From contig MNCI01005256.1 in NCBI GenBank assembly GCA_015680685.1, forward strand, positions 466,106 to 502,226: a DNA stretch of 36,121 nt. Reading direction: 5' to 3'. Below are positions 21,962 to 32,443 of this stretch, piece after piece. Position numbers and translations under genes: made by a program. Numbering within the stretch: the stretch's first letter is position 1; each line of letters begins with the position of its first letter. The notes beneath the pieces were generated by a model that saw only the letters and a program-made list of their open reading frames with translations, ran no database searches and was not told where the DNA came from. Source of the stretch: Gnetum montanum (Eukaryota > Streptophyta > Gnetopsida > Gnetales > Gnetaceae).

Positions 21962-22711
21962 TGATGAGTCGCATTTTGGGCGACCGCGATATCGTGTACG
22001 CAATATCGCATGTTTGTTGCGATATCATGTACGCAATATTGCAGCCTGTCGCCAGTTCTATAAATAAGAGGTGGCTCTCCTTGCCGCCTGTAGTGTGGTG
22101 AATGTAATTGTACAACATCCTTTATTCAAGTGTGACGTACTTGGACATGCACATGACCAGCAATAAAGATCGAGATTACTTCATCATTGCAGCATTCACC
22201 TTGTTTATTTATTTATTTAATTATTATTTACTATTTTCCTAATTAGTCTCTATCACCCTTAAACTCACGTTAAACCGCGGAATGAGTACGACTTGATTAT
22301 GAGCATTTAAGTGTGACTACTTGGTAACCCCGTAGCATGCATAGGCCATGCGCTTGGTAATCCCAGTGGTAGTCGTGCACGAAGTCCAAGATGTGTACGA
22401 ATAATCAAGGAATGGATGCTCATCGCACTTAGGCTAGTTTAGATTCTCTTACCCTTTCCTCCTAGCTTAGTTAATATTACTTTCCATTGCCTTCAAGAGT
22501 AGCATTAGATTAGGACCCCATCATACACCTCACTCTGGACTAAACCATACGTGACAAAGATAATACTAGTCCAAGTGGGAAGATAGTGAACTACGACCTA
22601 AGGCTAACTATCTAGATGCCACAACTAGTCTGTCTACGGAGTTCGACCAGATCGCACGTGAAAACGCTCGTATTCGTATGGTTGAGTGTAGGGGTCCCTC
22701 GCCACTCATCA
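21962..22711 (+). mobile_element. Element A: 5' LTR of a Ty3/gypsy element
   Basis: It starts TGATGAGTCG and ends ...CACTCATCA, followed by a primer-binding site at 22713. A TATA box CTATAAATAA lies at 22058-22067 and AATAAA at 22161-22166. The last 70 bases (CGTATGGTTG, GTAGGGGT, CCACTCATCA) closely match the end of element B's LTR, so A and B belong to related families. The five bases before the LTR are AAGCA; the other copy would lie outside the window. It interrupts ORF1 of the old LINE. Confidence 0.8.
21986..22042. repeat. Repeated dyad in the U3 of LTR A
   Basis: Two near-identical 21-bp units (21986-22006 and 22019-22039) each form an inverted repeat, GCGATAT-N10-ATATCGC in the first and GCGATAT-N10-ATATTGC in the second, just upstream of the TATA box. 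Confidence 0.75.
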
Positions 22712-22712
22712 T

Positions 22713-22730
22713 TGGCACTGTTGCTGGGGA
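22713..22730 (+). other. Element A primer-binding site (tRNA-Asp)
   Basis: TGGCACTGTTGCTGGGGA differs at three positions, all transitions, from the complement of the plant tRNA-Asp 3' end (TGGCGCCGTTGCCGGGGA), the primer used by many Athila/Tat-type elements. Confidence 0.8.
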
Positions 22731-22852
22731 CGGTGCTAGTTATCTAGATTAGTTATATCATACAAGGTCACTGTAAAGGACTCAACGATATATCCTTTAG
22801 AAAGAAATAATTATTAAAAGTCACATGTAAATTCACATACAACTTTACAACC

Positions 22853-23119
22853 ATGGCTCTCCTACAAGATTACAATAATGCCACACTTAGTGAAGAAGTT
22901 CATTGGAGAACCAATGAACTATGTGACGATGAAGATTGGAGTGCACAACCTGAAGTGGGGGTTTCTTATAAACATGAACAAAAACAACGTCATCCCAACA
23001 CATGGAAGTATAACTTACCCAATGACGATGAACCCCCATTGGCCACTACAAGCTTAACGCAAATACAAGAGGCTATTCGAATCTCATGTAGGCATCGTAA
23101 AGAGAGCCTTCTACCTAGG
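22853..23119 (+). pseudogene. Element A gag, 5' fragment cut by element B
   Basis: The ATG at 22853 opens 89 codons (MALLQDYNN ... EEVHWRTNELCDDEDW) up to the element B insertion at 23120. The last part, EPPLATTSLTQIQEAI, lines up with EPLLATRSMLQIAEAI in element B's gag at about 25020-25070, which supports both its identity and its orientation. The rest of element A should resume beyond the right edge of the window. Target bases just before the junction are CTAGG. Confidence 0.75.
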
Positions 23120-24057
23120 TGATGAAGTGTCAAAAGTCAATGCATCGACTGGGTTGCGTATACGGGGCCGCGTATATGCAGCTGTGTCGACGCGGGCCCG
23201 TCGACGTAGCCACCCAATGTCGACGTGGCCTGATTTATGCAGCCACCTTTCTTGGATCTATAAATATGAGGGCCTTCCGCCTCATTTAGGCATCTTTTTG
23301 AATAGTTGTAGCGAAGCTCTTGCAATTTGCTCCTGCAAGAGATAGAATATTTTCCAAGTGCTCGCAGCAGGTGTAAGAAAAGTGAATGGATCTTTATTCA
23401 AGCATTGATGTATCTGAGTCCATTTGCGTGATGGAAATAAAGACGAACTATTCAAGCATACCTTGTAGCATTTGGACTTAGTTGTTTCATGTCTTTAATA
23501 GTTTAAAATGTTTATGCTTTATTAATTACTCGTTAATGCTTTATTAGTTACTTGTTGATTATTTATGTTTTCATTATTATAATTTCAATCGTTATTGTTC
23601 ATTCGTAGTTTGTTAAGCCATAAGTACGACCATCTCGAACGTAATCCAAACACTTGGTAAGCCCAGCGATGCTTAATGTCTAGTAACCCAGCAATGTTAG
23701 GAAATGCTCAGAACGTGCTTGGAAGATGGGACCGGATACTTATGTTAGGAGTAGTTAGAATATAAACTAGGATAATTAGAGATTAGATTATAGTTTATTC
23801 CTTCCCTTTCATACTTCAATTAGTCGCCGAAAAAGATAATTAAAAAGATATAAAAATCATTAGCCTTAGTCTCACTTAACCAACGTAACCGAACTTCATA
23901 AGTGAGATTAGGATGACAACGACTGTTCTAATCCAAGGTTTCATTGGTTTGAAGTTTGGTGTATGTTAAGTGCTTATAGTCTGCAGATTTCGACCGAGTC
24001 GCGCGTGAACGCTCGTGATTCGTATGGTTGGGCGTAGGGGTACCTAGCCACTCATCA
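23120..24057 (+). repeat. Element B 5' LTR
   Basis: 938 bp from TGATGAAGTG to CACTCATCA. A TATA box TCTATAAATAT lies at 23257-23267 and AATAAA at 23436-23441. The U3 carries three TCGACG motifs (23187, 23201, 23220) in a CpG-rich stretch. Much of U5 is AT-rich until the conserved end shared with element A. Confidence 0.9.
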
Positions 24058-24058
24058 T

Positions 24059-24076
24059 TGGCACCGTTACGAGGGA
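24059..24076 (+). other. Element B primer-binding site (tRNA-Asp)
   Basis: TGGCACCGTTACGAGGGA starts two bases after the LTR and matches the tRNA-Asp 3' complement with four mismatches, three of them G-to-A. Confidence 0.75.
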
Positions 24077-24207
24077 TTGTTAGTCTTACATGCGTCATCT
24101 GACTTTAGTGAAATTATCATTTAAGTCATTGGAACGAACCCAGGGTAGAAATATTTACGCACCGCACACTAGGTGAACTTAAGTTAATTATAAGGTACAT
24201 TGATTAT

Positions 24208-26499
24208 ATGGACCATCTAACATCCAACATGTCTTCTCATAGGAGAGATGCATTTGAACCACCGGTGCCACAAGAATGTCGGGTGGTGTACAAACATCTC
24301 GATGAATATGTCCCTGATTTCACATTCATCCTACATCAGGATGAACATCTTCAATGGTGGGACATGGAGGGTAGCATCGTGCTACCGCCCGACCGAGCAG
24401 ATCCTACGATGCTATATCACAATCTGGGCAGATTGGGCATCCAGGACTGAGTGGTGGAGTATGTCATGGAGGATCATGACTACTAAGACTATCGTCCCAT
24501 AGAAGCTCAATGAACAAGAGATTAGCAGTAGGCCGAGAGATATGAACAACAGAAGGGGAAGCAATTCACCAACTCCTTATTCTCACAAGGGCTACAAGAC
24601 GATGGAGATCCTGTATTTCATGATACTCATTTGACCGAACTTCACCTGGGGCCGCAGATCCTCCAGTCAATCATTTAGAATAAACCTCCAAGTGACCACG
24701 ATCCTCAAGGGGATGGCGGGTCATGTAGCAAAGCTAGAGGAGATGATCGCGGCCGTCACCAGGGTAGATGGGGAGATCCTTGCCGAAGCGGTGGCGATGC
24801 CTCTCCTTCTTCTCTGTCCTCCCCCTCTCCTTCACCTTCATCCAACTCAGGTTTTGAGTGTCATAGGGGAAGGTTGGAGAGAAAGGATGGTGGTAAATAG
24901 GTTTGGAAGGGGCAACGTGAGGGAGCACGTGACCAATCACGTGGCCCTTGCCAGCATGAAAGAAGAGGTAGCAAAAATCATCACAGACGTCATAGTCCCC
25001 AACAGGACTATGATTCATATGAGCCGTTGTTAGCTACTCGGAGCATGCTCCAAATTGCAGAGGCAATTCATATTCCAAGTAGGCACATGAAGGATAGTCA
25101 GATCAAGCGTGTTGATATGAACAACATCCCCAGATTTGAAGGGGAATACAACTGGGATCTACAGACCCACCTGCAGGCATTCCATGACGCCTGCACCCTG
25201 CAAAATATTGATAACGATTGGCAACGGTTGAAGCTGTTCCCTCGTACACTCATCAAAGAAGCTAAAAGTTGGTATCGGTCCTTGGAGCCGGAATCAATCA
25301 GAAGGTGGAGTATGATGTTTGAAATTTTTAATGAAAAATATCAAACGTACTCTAGAGTGGTGAATTTGAGATGGCAGATCCATGGTTGGAAACAAGGGAA
25401 TCATGAACCCTTGGATGCCGCCATGAGCAGGTATTACTCACTGTTGCATCGGTGCCCTGGTCATGGTTACTCTCAGTAGGCATAACTTCGCCACATTATT
25501 GATGGACTCCGTTTTGAAATGCGAAAGACCCTTGGTGTGTACGCCAAGGGACGATTGTCAGAGCTAAGGGCCCATTAGTTGCAGCGCCTCATTGATCAAG
25601 TGGCCAAAGAGGAAGGAGAACTCAGAAAAAAGGAAAGTGCAGAAGAATTCAACTGGGATCCTTCCCTCAAGAAGAGGGAGGTCCGATTTTATGATGAGGA
25701 GGATGAGTCACCACTGGAAGCAGCAGTGAATAGGAAGACTTTGCCATTACAAAAGTTTGCATCTGAAATATCGGTAAAGGTGGATAAAATGTGGGACTCT
25801 TTGGATGAAAGATTCCAAAGTATATTGAAAATCGCAGAAGAGTCCAAAGAACAGGGTAGTGACTGTGATTGACACAAGAAGAAGGGAGCTGAATGTGCCC
25901 AACATAAGGGTAAGGAAAAAGTTTCTGTAGCAGAGCAAGTTGCAGACTCTAACATCGAGGAGGACGATGGATGTGGTGTATGCCAATATAAACATCCTAA
26001 GGGATGTTATCCTATGGCGTCCCACCTTCAAGAGTTTGGGGTCTATGCCTTGAACCCTTATTTGGCGCAACGGCAGACACCCCAAAGGTTGCCTTATCCA
26101 CAAGGCAACCCCAGGTGATTCCACCAGCAGTAGCAAGGATATTATCTGAGTGGAACACCCCCACAATCGTATGAATACTTCCAACAGTGGCAGCAACCAC
26201 AAGCATGGTGGATGCCACCTCCAAGGTAGCAGTACCCTTACAAGCAAGCTGATCCTTATGGGTACTATGTTCAGCAACCGGTCTCTCCAAGAGACTCTTC
26301 CAGTCATGCGGCCTTTCCCAGTTACTACCACCCCCCTAAATATTTTAGACATCCATCTCCATCACCCAGGGAGACAAATCCACATCACTTCTACCCTCCG
26401 TCACCTTCTTCTGCCACTCCTCCACACCATCCCTCTTAGTTGCCACCTGCTCCATCCATACAGGGAGAAATACCGCCACAGCCACAATAACGAAATGCT
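24208..26499 (+). pseudogene. Element B gag (capsid and nucleocapsid)
   Basis: The frame opens at ATG 24208, 131 bp after the primer site. An Arg/Ser-rich stretch (SPSPSPSSNSGF, about 24.8 kb) precedes the retrotransposon gag domain: IPRFEGEYNWDLQTHLQAFH, IKEAKSWYRSLEP and NEKYQTYSRV (25.1-25.4 kb). A CCHC-type knuckle CGVCQYKHPKGC lies at 25972-26007, followed by a Pro/Gln/Tyr-rich tail (YYVQQPVSPRDSS). About 16 in-frame stops occur (for example 24448, 25477, 25870, 26116), but the reading frame never shifts. Gag would form the virus-like particle; here it is inactive. The same frame continues directly into pol. Confidence 0.8.
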
Positions 26500-28980
26500 A
26501 TGAGGGCTGTTAACTTACAACCGGCACCTCGGTCGAGTGGATCGGAATCCAAGCCACACAAATGTCCTTTCTTTCAGCCCAATAATCTGAACACACCCTC
26601 ACCTACGCCTGTGGCCAGTGCCTCCGAACCTACCAATGCCTCCAACATCATACCACCCAAGCAGTCCTCCGCTCCGCCGCATTCCAACGTCCAGATGGTC
26701 ATGCTTACACATGTCGTGATCGACTGGATCAAAGCTGGTTCTCTTTCCCGAAAATTGATAGATCCGGGAAGCCCCCTAATCTATCTTCAGGTGGCTGGGA
26801 ATGAGCCGTGCAAAGCTCTTTTGGACTCAGGGTTAGGGGTTAATTTAATCTCTCATGACATGTACAAGAACTGGAACCTACCCTCACTAAAGAAGAGCAA
26901 CATCTGGCTCGAGTTAGCAGATCAATCCATCACTGTTCCTTTGGGTTTGGTGGAGGACATTGTGACCACCATTTGTGGGTGGTCTTACCCTGCTGACTTC
27001 TTGGTCATCTGTGTAGAAAACTATAAGGGAAACTTCCCAATCAGCATGGGAAGAGCCTGGCTAAGCACGGTGGATGCACGACTAGGACTCCGAGATCTGT
27101 CCTTGGAAATTTCAAAGGAAAATCCTTTTGGGAAGATTGAGAAGAAAAGAGTTCCATGCATCATGTACAGTGACTCGGGGTGCAATTATGTGTAGTAGTT
27201 ATGGTCCGCTAAGCGGACATCCATTCAAGCATGCAGTCGATGTACCGAGGAATCACCAATTCAACAATGCCTATACGCAGTAGCCACTAACCAAGAGGGC
27301 ATCCAGTGGCTGACAGCTGATCCTGCTAGCAGCATATTATGCATGGAATCATCCGAGGGGCTAGTGCAAGCCTATATTGACAACATGGATGTGATGGAGG
27401 AGATCCATCAACAGACCTCCATCATTGATGACCTAGATGACTGGGGAAAGCTAGAGATCCCTGAGAGCTTCAAGCAAGAGCCCTTTGAGCTAAAATCCCT
27501 ACTAGCTCACTTAGAGTATGCATTCTTGCAAAATGGCAAGCTGGTAATTATCAATGCTACCCTTGCTCCTGAATAGAAAAAGAAGTTGCTGGTGATGGTA
27601 AAAAAATGAGTTGCTGTATTCGCGTGGTCCTATCCTGAGCTGACTGGCATTGATCCTAGGATCTGGCAGCACCGGATCTACCTTGACCCTTCCATGAAGC
27701 CACAGTGACAACCATAAAGATGGTTGAATCCCAAGTTAAAGTAGGTAGTAAAGGATGAAATTGAACAACTGCTTAAGGCGGGATTCATTTATTCTGTCAC
27801 CGATAGCGAGTGGGTTAGCCCCCTTGTTATCGTACCCAAGAAAGGTGGCAAGTGAAGGGTCTATATTGATTTCCAGTTGCTCAACATGGAAACTTTCAAG
27901 GACCACTTTCCACTCCCATTTGTGGACCAGGTGTTGGACACAATCGCAGGACACCAATATTACAGCTTTTTGGATGGTTATAGTGGTTATAACCAGATCC
28001 AAATTGCACTAGAGGACTAGGCCAAAACTACTTTCACAAGTCCATGGGGGACTTTTTCATATAAGAAGATGCCCTTTGGCCTATGCAATATGCTTGCGAT
28101 GTTCCAATGCCTTGTCCTAAGCATCTTCCAACAAAAAATTAGTAATGGTGTAGAAGTCTTCATGGACAACTTCTCCACCTATGGTGCCACGTTCGAGCAA
28201 GCCTTGGACCACATAGAGCAAGTTCTAAAGAGGTGTGTAGACACCAATCTACGGCTCAATTGGCAAAAGAGCCACCTGATGGTCCAAGAGGGCATTGTGC
28301 TGGGGCATCGTATCTCATCAACAGAGATCAGCGTAGACCCTGAAAAGATCAGGATCATCCAAGGAATTACCCGCCAACCAAGTACTGTTAAAGATGTGCG
28401 GTCATTCCTTGGACACACTGATTACTACCAGTGCTTCATTGAACATTTCTCAAAGATAGCCCAACCGTTGGTAGAGCTTACAAAGAAGGACGCTCTGTTT
28501 GTCTAGACCAAGGAATGCGAGTCTGCATTTCAAGAGCTGAAGCAGAAACTCGTAGAAGCTCCGATTCTACGGGCACCTGATTGGTTCAAACCCTTTCACA
28601 TTATGACGGATGCCTCCAATTACGCCTTGGGAGTTGTGCTTACACAGTGTGATGATAAAAAATGTCCATATTATATCCACTGTGCAAGTCGTAGCATTGT
28701 GGGTGCACAACTGAACTATACCACCACCGAGAAAGAATTGATGGTGGTGGTGTTCGCATTGGACAAATTCTGGCACTATGTGCTCGAATACGAGGTGTTT
28801 GTGCACATAGATCACAGTGCTATCCAGTTCTTGATGAATAAACCAATGGTGAGCCTCCACATAATTCGGTGGCTGGTGATTCTTCAGGAGTTTGATTTGA
28901 CCATGGTAGACAGAAAGAGGTCCGAGAATGTGGTCGCTGACCATTTGTCTTAGTTACGATGGGATAACGCAGAAGAGGAG
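26500..28980 (+). pseudogene. Element B pol: protease, reverse transcriptase, RNase H
   Basis: In frame with gag. The aspartic protease has KALLDSGLGVNLIS with DSG at 26824-26832. RT landmarks: SEWVSPLVIVPKKGG, HFPLPFVDQVLD, YSFLDGYSGYNQI (first catalytic Asp at 27973), MPFGLCN, and VFMDNFS with FMDN at 28159-28170, where the family has F/YxDD; the second catalytic Asp has become Asn. RNase H landmarks: MTDASNYALGVVL (Asp at 28609), TEKELMVVVFAL and VHIDHSA. Stops fall at positions where the family has Trp or Gln: 27853 (Trp before RVYID), 28018 (Gln before AKTTF) and 28504 (Trp before TKEC). The enzyme cannot be functional. Confidence 0.85.
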
Positions 28981-30411
28981 GAGCCTTTATTCGATCAATT
29001 TCTAGATGAACTCCTCTTCACAGGTGTCGTTGATCCTCAAGAACCCAAGGAATCTCCTTGGTTCAACCACAGCCTCACCTACCTTACCACCCAGGAGCTA
29101 CCAAAAGAATGGAACCATCGGTAGAAATAGCAGTTTCTCTATAAGGCCAAGCATTTCATGGAAATCAATGGCCACCTCTACAAGGTGTGCACAGACAGCT
29201 TGGTTCGATGGTGTGTCCCTGACAATGACGATACACTGCGCATCCTTCAAGATGCTGACAAGGGCCCTTGTGGAGGCCACTATGCTGGATGTAGAACGAC
29301 CATTAAAATCATGCTTGCAGGGTATTATTGGCCTACATTTTTCAGGGATGCACAATGGTTTGCCCGCTCATGTGAACAATGCCAGAGAGATGGTGGGATG
29401 TTGGCACGGTTGGAGGGACCTCAACAGTGGATTCAGCCACTAGAGCCCTTCGACATCTGAGGTATCGACTTCATGGGCCCCATCATCCCCTTGTCAAATG
29501 GAAAGGCATACATCATCGTGGTGGTGGACTACTATACAAAGTGGGCAGAAGTGGCTGCCGTCATCGATTGTTTTTCAAACACCATCACACAATTTGTCCA
29601 GCAACAAATCGTTACTAGGTTTGGAGTGCCTCACGCACTCATTTCTGACAATGGGACTCACTTTACGGGGGTCACTTTTCAAAAACTCATGCAACGCTTA
29701 GGGGTAACACATAAATTCACCAGACCTTATCACCCCCAAGCCAACAGGCAAGCCGAAGTCACAGATAGGAAAATTACCAAGATCCTTACACGAACAATTA
29801 GCAAATACAGGAGGGATTGGAGTACCGAGCTCAACAATTCCCTATGGGCCTATCACTCCACTTGGAAACTTCCTATGGGGTACTCTCCCTATGAGTTAGT
29901 GTACAGTAAGTTACCAATACTTCCAATCCAGATAGAACTCCAGACACTGTCCATCGCCTATGACCTTGGCCTTGACCTACCGCTAGCACAACGAGAATGA
30001 TTAATCAATTTGAGTGTGCTAGATGAGAACCGATTAGTGGCCCTATTTTCAAATGAAACCCACAAGGCCTATAACAAGAAACAACATGATCTTAGGATTC
30101 AGAAGGTCACATTTAGATGTGGAGACAAGGTATTGTATTGGAACCCCTCACATATATCCCAACCGACAAAGTTTCAGACACTATAGGAGGGACCTTATAT
30201 TGTCTCCGAAACCTTTCCATCAGGGGCCTTGCTCATCCACAAACTTGGGGATCCCACTAGAACACAGTTGGTCAACCGCCAACAACTAAAACCTTTCTGT
30301 GAGCTTCACACAACTAGTACCACAACCTTATCATCAGCTGATCATTCATGCTCCATCTTTCACGTCTCCTCCTTTCCACCCAGTCGTGGGGGAGACCCTC
30401 ATCCCTGCTGA
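28981..30411 (+). pseudogene. Element B integrase
   Basis: In frame with RT. The zinc-binding region shows GPCGGHYAG and RSCEQCQRDGG (about 29265-29395); the first His of the HHCC set appears lost (DADKG). The catalytic triad is kept: Asp at 29467 (GIDFMGP), Asp at 29647 (ISDNGTHF) and Glu at 29755 (RQAEVT), with the normal D-35-E spacing. Stops are at 29122, 29128, 29458 (family Trp before GIDF), 29998 and 30184 (family Trp before EGPY). The C-terminus ends QQLKPF and then a low-complexity Ser/Thr tail, with no chromodomain. The final TGA is at 30409. A polypurine-like motif overlaps the last codons (30381). Confidence 0.85.
30381..30392 (+). other. Internal polypurine-tract-like motif
   Basis: CAGTCGTGGGGG is identical to the motif at 35624-35635 just before the 3' LTR. 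It lies at the end of the pol frame. It may be an internal plus-strand priming site or a relic of rearrangement. Confidence 0.55.
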
Positions 30412-31989
30412 TCCATCCCACTACACCCCTCACCATTTTATCATTTTTTGTTTTACATTTTTTTGTCTTACCCTTTTTGTTTTACACTTCTTTGTTTTCC
30501 ATTTTTTTGTTTTTTTTTGTTTTACATTTTTTTTGTTTGTTTTACACTTTTTTTTTACATTTTTTTTATGCTTTTTGTTTTACACTTATTTGTTTTCCAT
30601 TTTTCATGTTCTTTTTGTTTACTTTTTCTCATCATATTGTTTGGCACGGTCGGTTTTCATTATGATGGGTACTGTAATAGTCTTCATAGTTATCTGGTTC
30701 CCACCATTGCATGGTTGTCCTTGGATTTTACGTTGTTTCGACTTCATAAACTTGGCAGTGAGTCCACGTCATCCACCCATTCACCATTCCTTGGTTTTCC
30801 TTGTGTCGTGAACATGCAACCCCTTCATTTAAAAACATTTTAATCAATGTGTGACTTGTGTAGTTACTACACTAAGGGATGACCCAATGGTTTGAATTAG
30901 GTGTGACTTCAAGGGGAGTGCTTTATTCATTGTTCTGTTCTATTCCTCGGGTTGTCGATGTGTCCTTACGGATTTCCTCCCACTCCAAGTCTCCCTCCAC
31001 GGAAGCTTCTGGGCAGTTCGACCTTGCATGCTGTGGTCCTCACTGAAAAAATTCAAAAAAAAAAACAAAATAAAATAAAATAAAAACAATAAATTGAGGA
31101 TTCAAAGCACACCCCTTGGTCGAATGCATGTAAACATGCATGGGTCTTCGCATGGTGTGGTTCCCTAGCACAAAAGAAAAGAAATATGAATCATGGTGGG
31201 AATTCAAAGCACACCCCTTAGACCGCCTCTCACGGGCCATACACTATAGTTATGGGACTTCCTTGGTCCCCTCTAACTTCGTCCCGTTTCACTTCCTTCT
31301 TCTCATGTTTCCTGGAGTAGTGGTTCTCTATGGGGTCATTCTTGTTTTCTTGGGGGATGGTCGGAACTTCATTTATTGCTGCGATGTCACTGTTTACGAA
31401 TGGTTTTGGGTCTGTCCTCAGGAAGGTTCTACCAGGTCACTTAACCACGCTCTCACATGGGGTTTCATGTGGCCGACACTCAGACTTCCCATTTTCTCCT
31501 CTCCCTCTATTCCCGCTTCTCTCCGTACTCACCTCACTACCCTTTTTATGTTTTGTGTGTTCGTCATGTTTTTTGTAGGTCTCTCATGCCTTGGTGAGTT
31601 CTCTTGGTTTGGAGTCTTAACTGGTAACACCACTTATCGGCACCAGCGTCCATGGAACCTAGTGTTAAGGGTATGTAGGGGCTACAAAGGTTGTTTCCTG
31701 CTATGGGGAGGACCCACCTGCATATTCCTAGTTGTGCTTGTTAAGCCTCCCATCCTTTGGATTTCTTGGTTGACTGGTTTCAGTGTCCCATCATTCGCTT
31801 TTGTCCTTGCAGAGTTCTTTTTCCATCCCATTCTCCATTTTGTCTCTTTTTTAGGCTTAATTACCTTTCTCTTGTCCTTAGCCATGATCGGGCCTTTTCT
31901 GGGCTTCAAATGGCTCAACTTGGGTTTTCAAATTTTTCAATTCAGGTGTTTTTTGGGTTGGTCAACACTAGTCCACAGGTGAATCGTGC
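30412..31989 (+). other. Non-coding spacer between pol and the 3' gene
   Basis: About 1.6 kb. It starts with a T-rich tract (30430-30640, units like TTTTTGTTTTACAC), has an A-rich tract at about 31044-31095, and a duplicated block with ATTCAAAGCACACCCCTT at 31100-31117 and 31202-31219. A pyrimidine-rich stretch follows, with one long hydrophobic frame (31140-31982) that I judge to be compositional. No family domain is visible. Confidence 0.6.
30430..30640 (+). repeat. T-rich degenerate minisatellite
   Basis: Variable units of T-runs with GTTTTACA, such as TTTTTTGTTTTACATTTTTT, consistent with slippage. The three forward frames here give only Phe/Leu/Cys-rich strings. Confidence 0.8.
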
Positions 31990-32066
31990 TGCGTATACAG
32001 GGCCCCTTATACGCAGCCATTGCATATATGCAGCCCCGTCGACGCAGCACCCAACCCCTATATATA
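31990..32066 (+). promoter_or_regulatory. Internal U3-like promoter module upstream of the 3' gene
   Basis: TGCGTATACAGGGCC (31990) followed by TTATACGCAGC resembles the U3 of LTR B at 23155 (TGCGTATACGGGGCC, then GCGTATATGCAGC). A second match ATATATGCAGCCCCGTCGAC (32024-32043) resembles the next U3 block and contains TCGACG. A TATA box TATATATA lies at 32059-32066, at a distance from these blocks similar to that in the LTR. The module may drive a separate transcript of the 3' gene, or it may be a relic of a partial LTR. Confidence 0.5.
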
Positions 32067-32213
32067 CCCCATCGCACTTCTTCATTTTTCATCATTTGGA
32101 GTCCAAATTGAGGGGAGTTTTTTGCCATTTTTTCTGCCTAACCCTTCCCAACGCACGTACATTCCATCGCGTGTCCACATCAACCTGTCCTTGCCCTTTT
32201 TACACACCTGGAG

Positions 32214-32443
32214 GTATGCTCTTAGTCGTGGAGGGGGGGGGGGTGTTGTCCTTGTGTAATTAATTAATTAAGTAATTAATTTGTTAATTATGAAAACTTT
32301 GGTCCTATCTCCTAAATTAACACTCCGGGAAACTTAACAGTGTGCCTGTGCCATTAACATAACTTGGTCAAACTAAGAAAGTATATACAGACCATCTTAA
32401 ACTACTTATGAATGGTCTAACGGATGGTTATGTTTGTTTTCAG
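32214..32443 (+). other. Possible intron in the leader of the 3' gene
   Basis: A donor-like GAG|GTATGC (GT at 32214) lies about 150 bases after the internal TATA box. An acceptor-like TATGTTTGTTTTCAG ends at 32443, directly against the ATG of the 3' gene. The space between contains a polypurine-like TAGTCGTGGAGGGGGGGGGG (from 32223) and an AATTAATTAATT run. The acceptor could equally receive a spliced RNA that starts in the 5' LTR. Confidence 0.4.

Noticed and set aside
23187-23225. CRISPR-like or satellite array from the TCGACG repeats
   Set aside because: Only three short motifs with irregular spacing inside an LTR; there is no repeat-spacer structure.
24692-25033. Plus-strand frame of 113 codons in element B
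   Set aside because: It is in the wrong frame. The gag frame runs through the same bases and gives a sensible Arg/Ser-rich stretch leading into the conserved gag domain.
31140-31982. A 280-codon uninterrupted hydrophobic frame in the spacer of element B
   Set aside because: The region is T/C-rich and poor in A, so stops are rare and hydrophobic codons common by composition. No family motif is seen, and neighbouring real genes of the element are full of stops. I do not call it a membrane protein.
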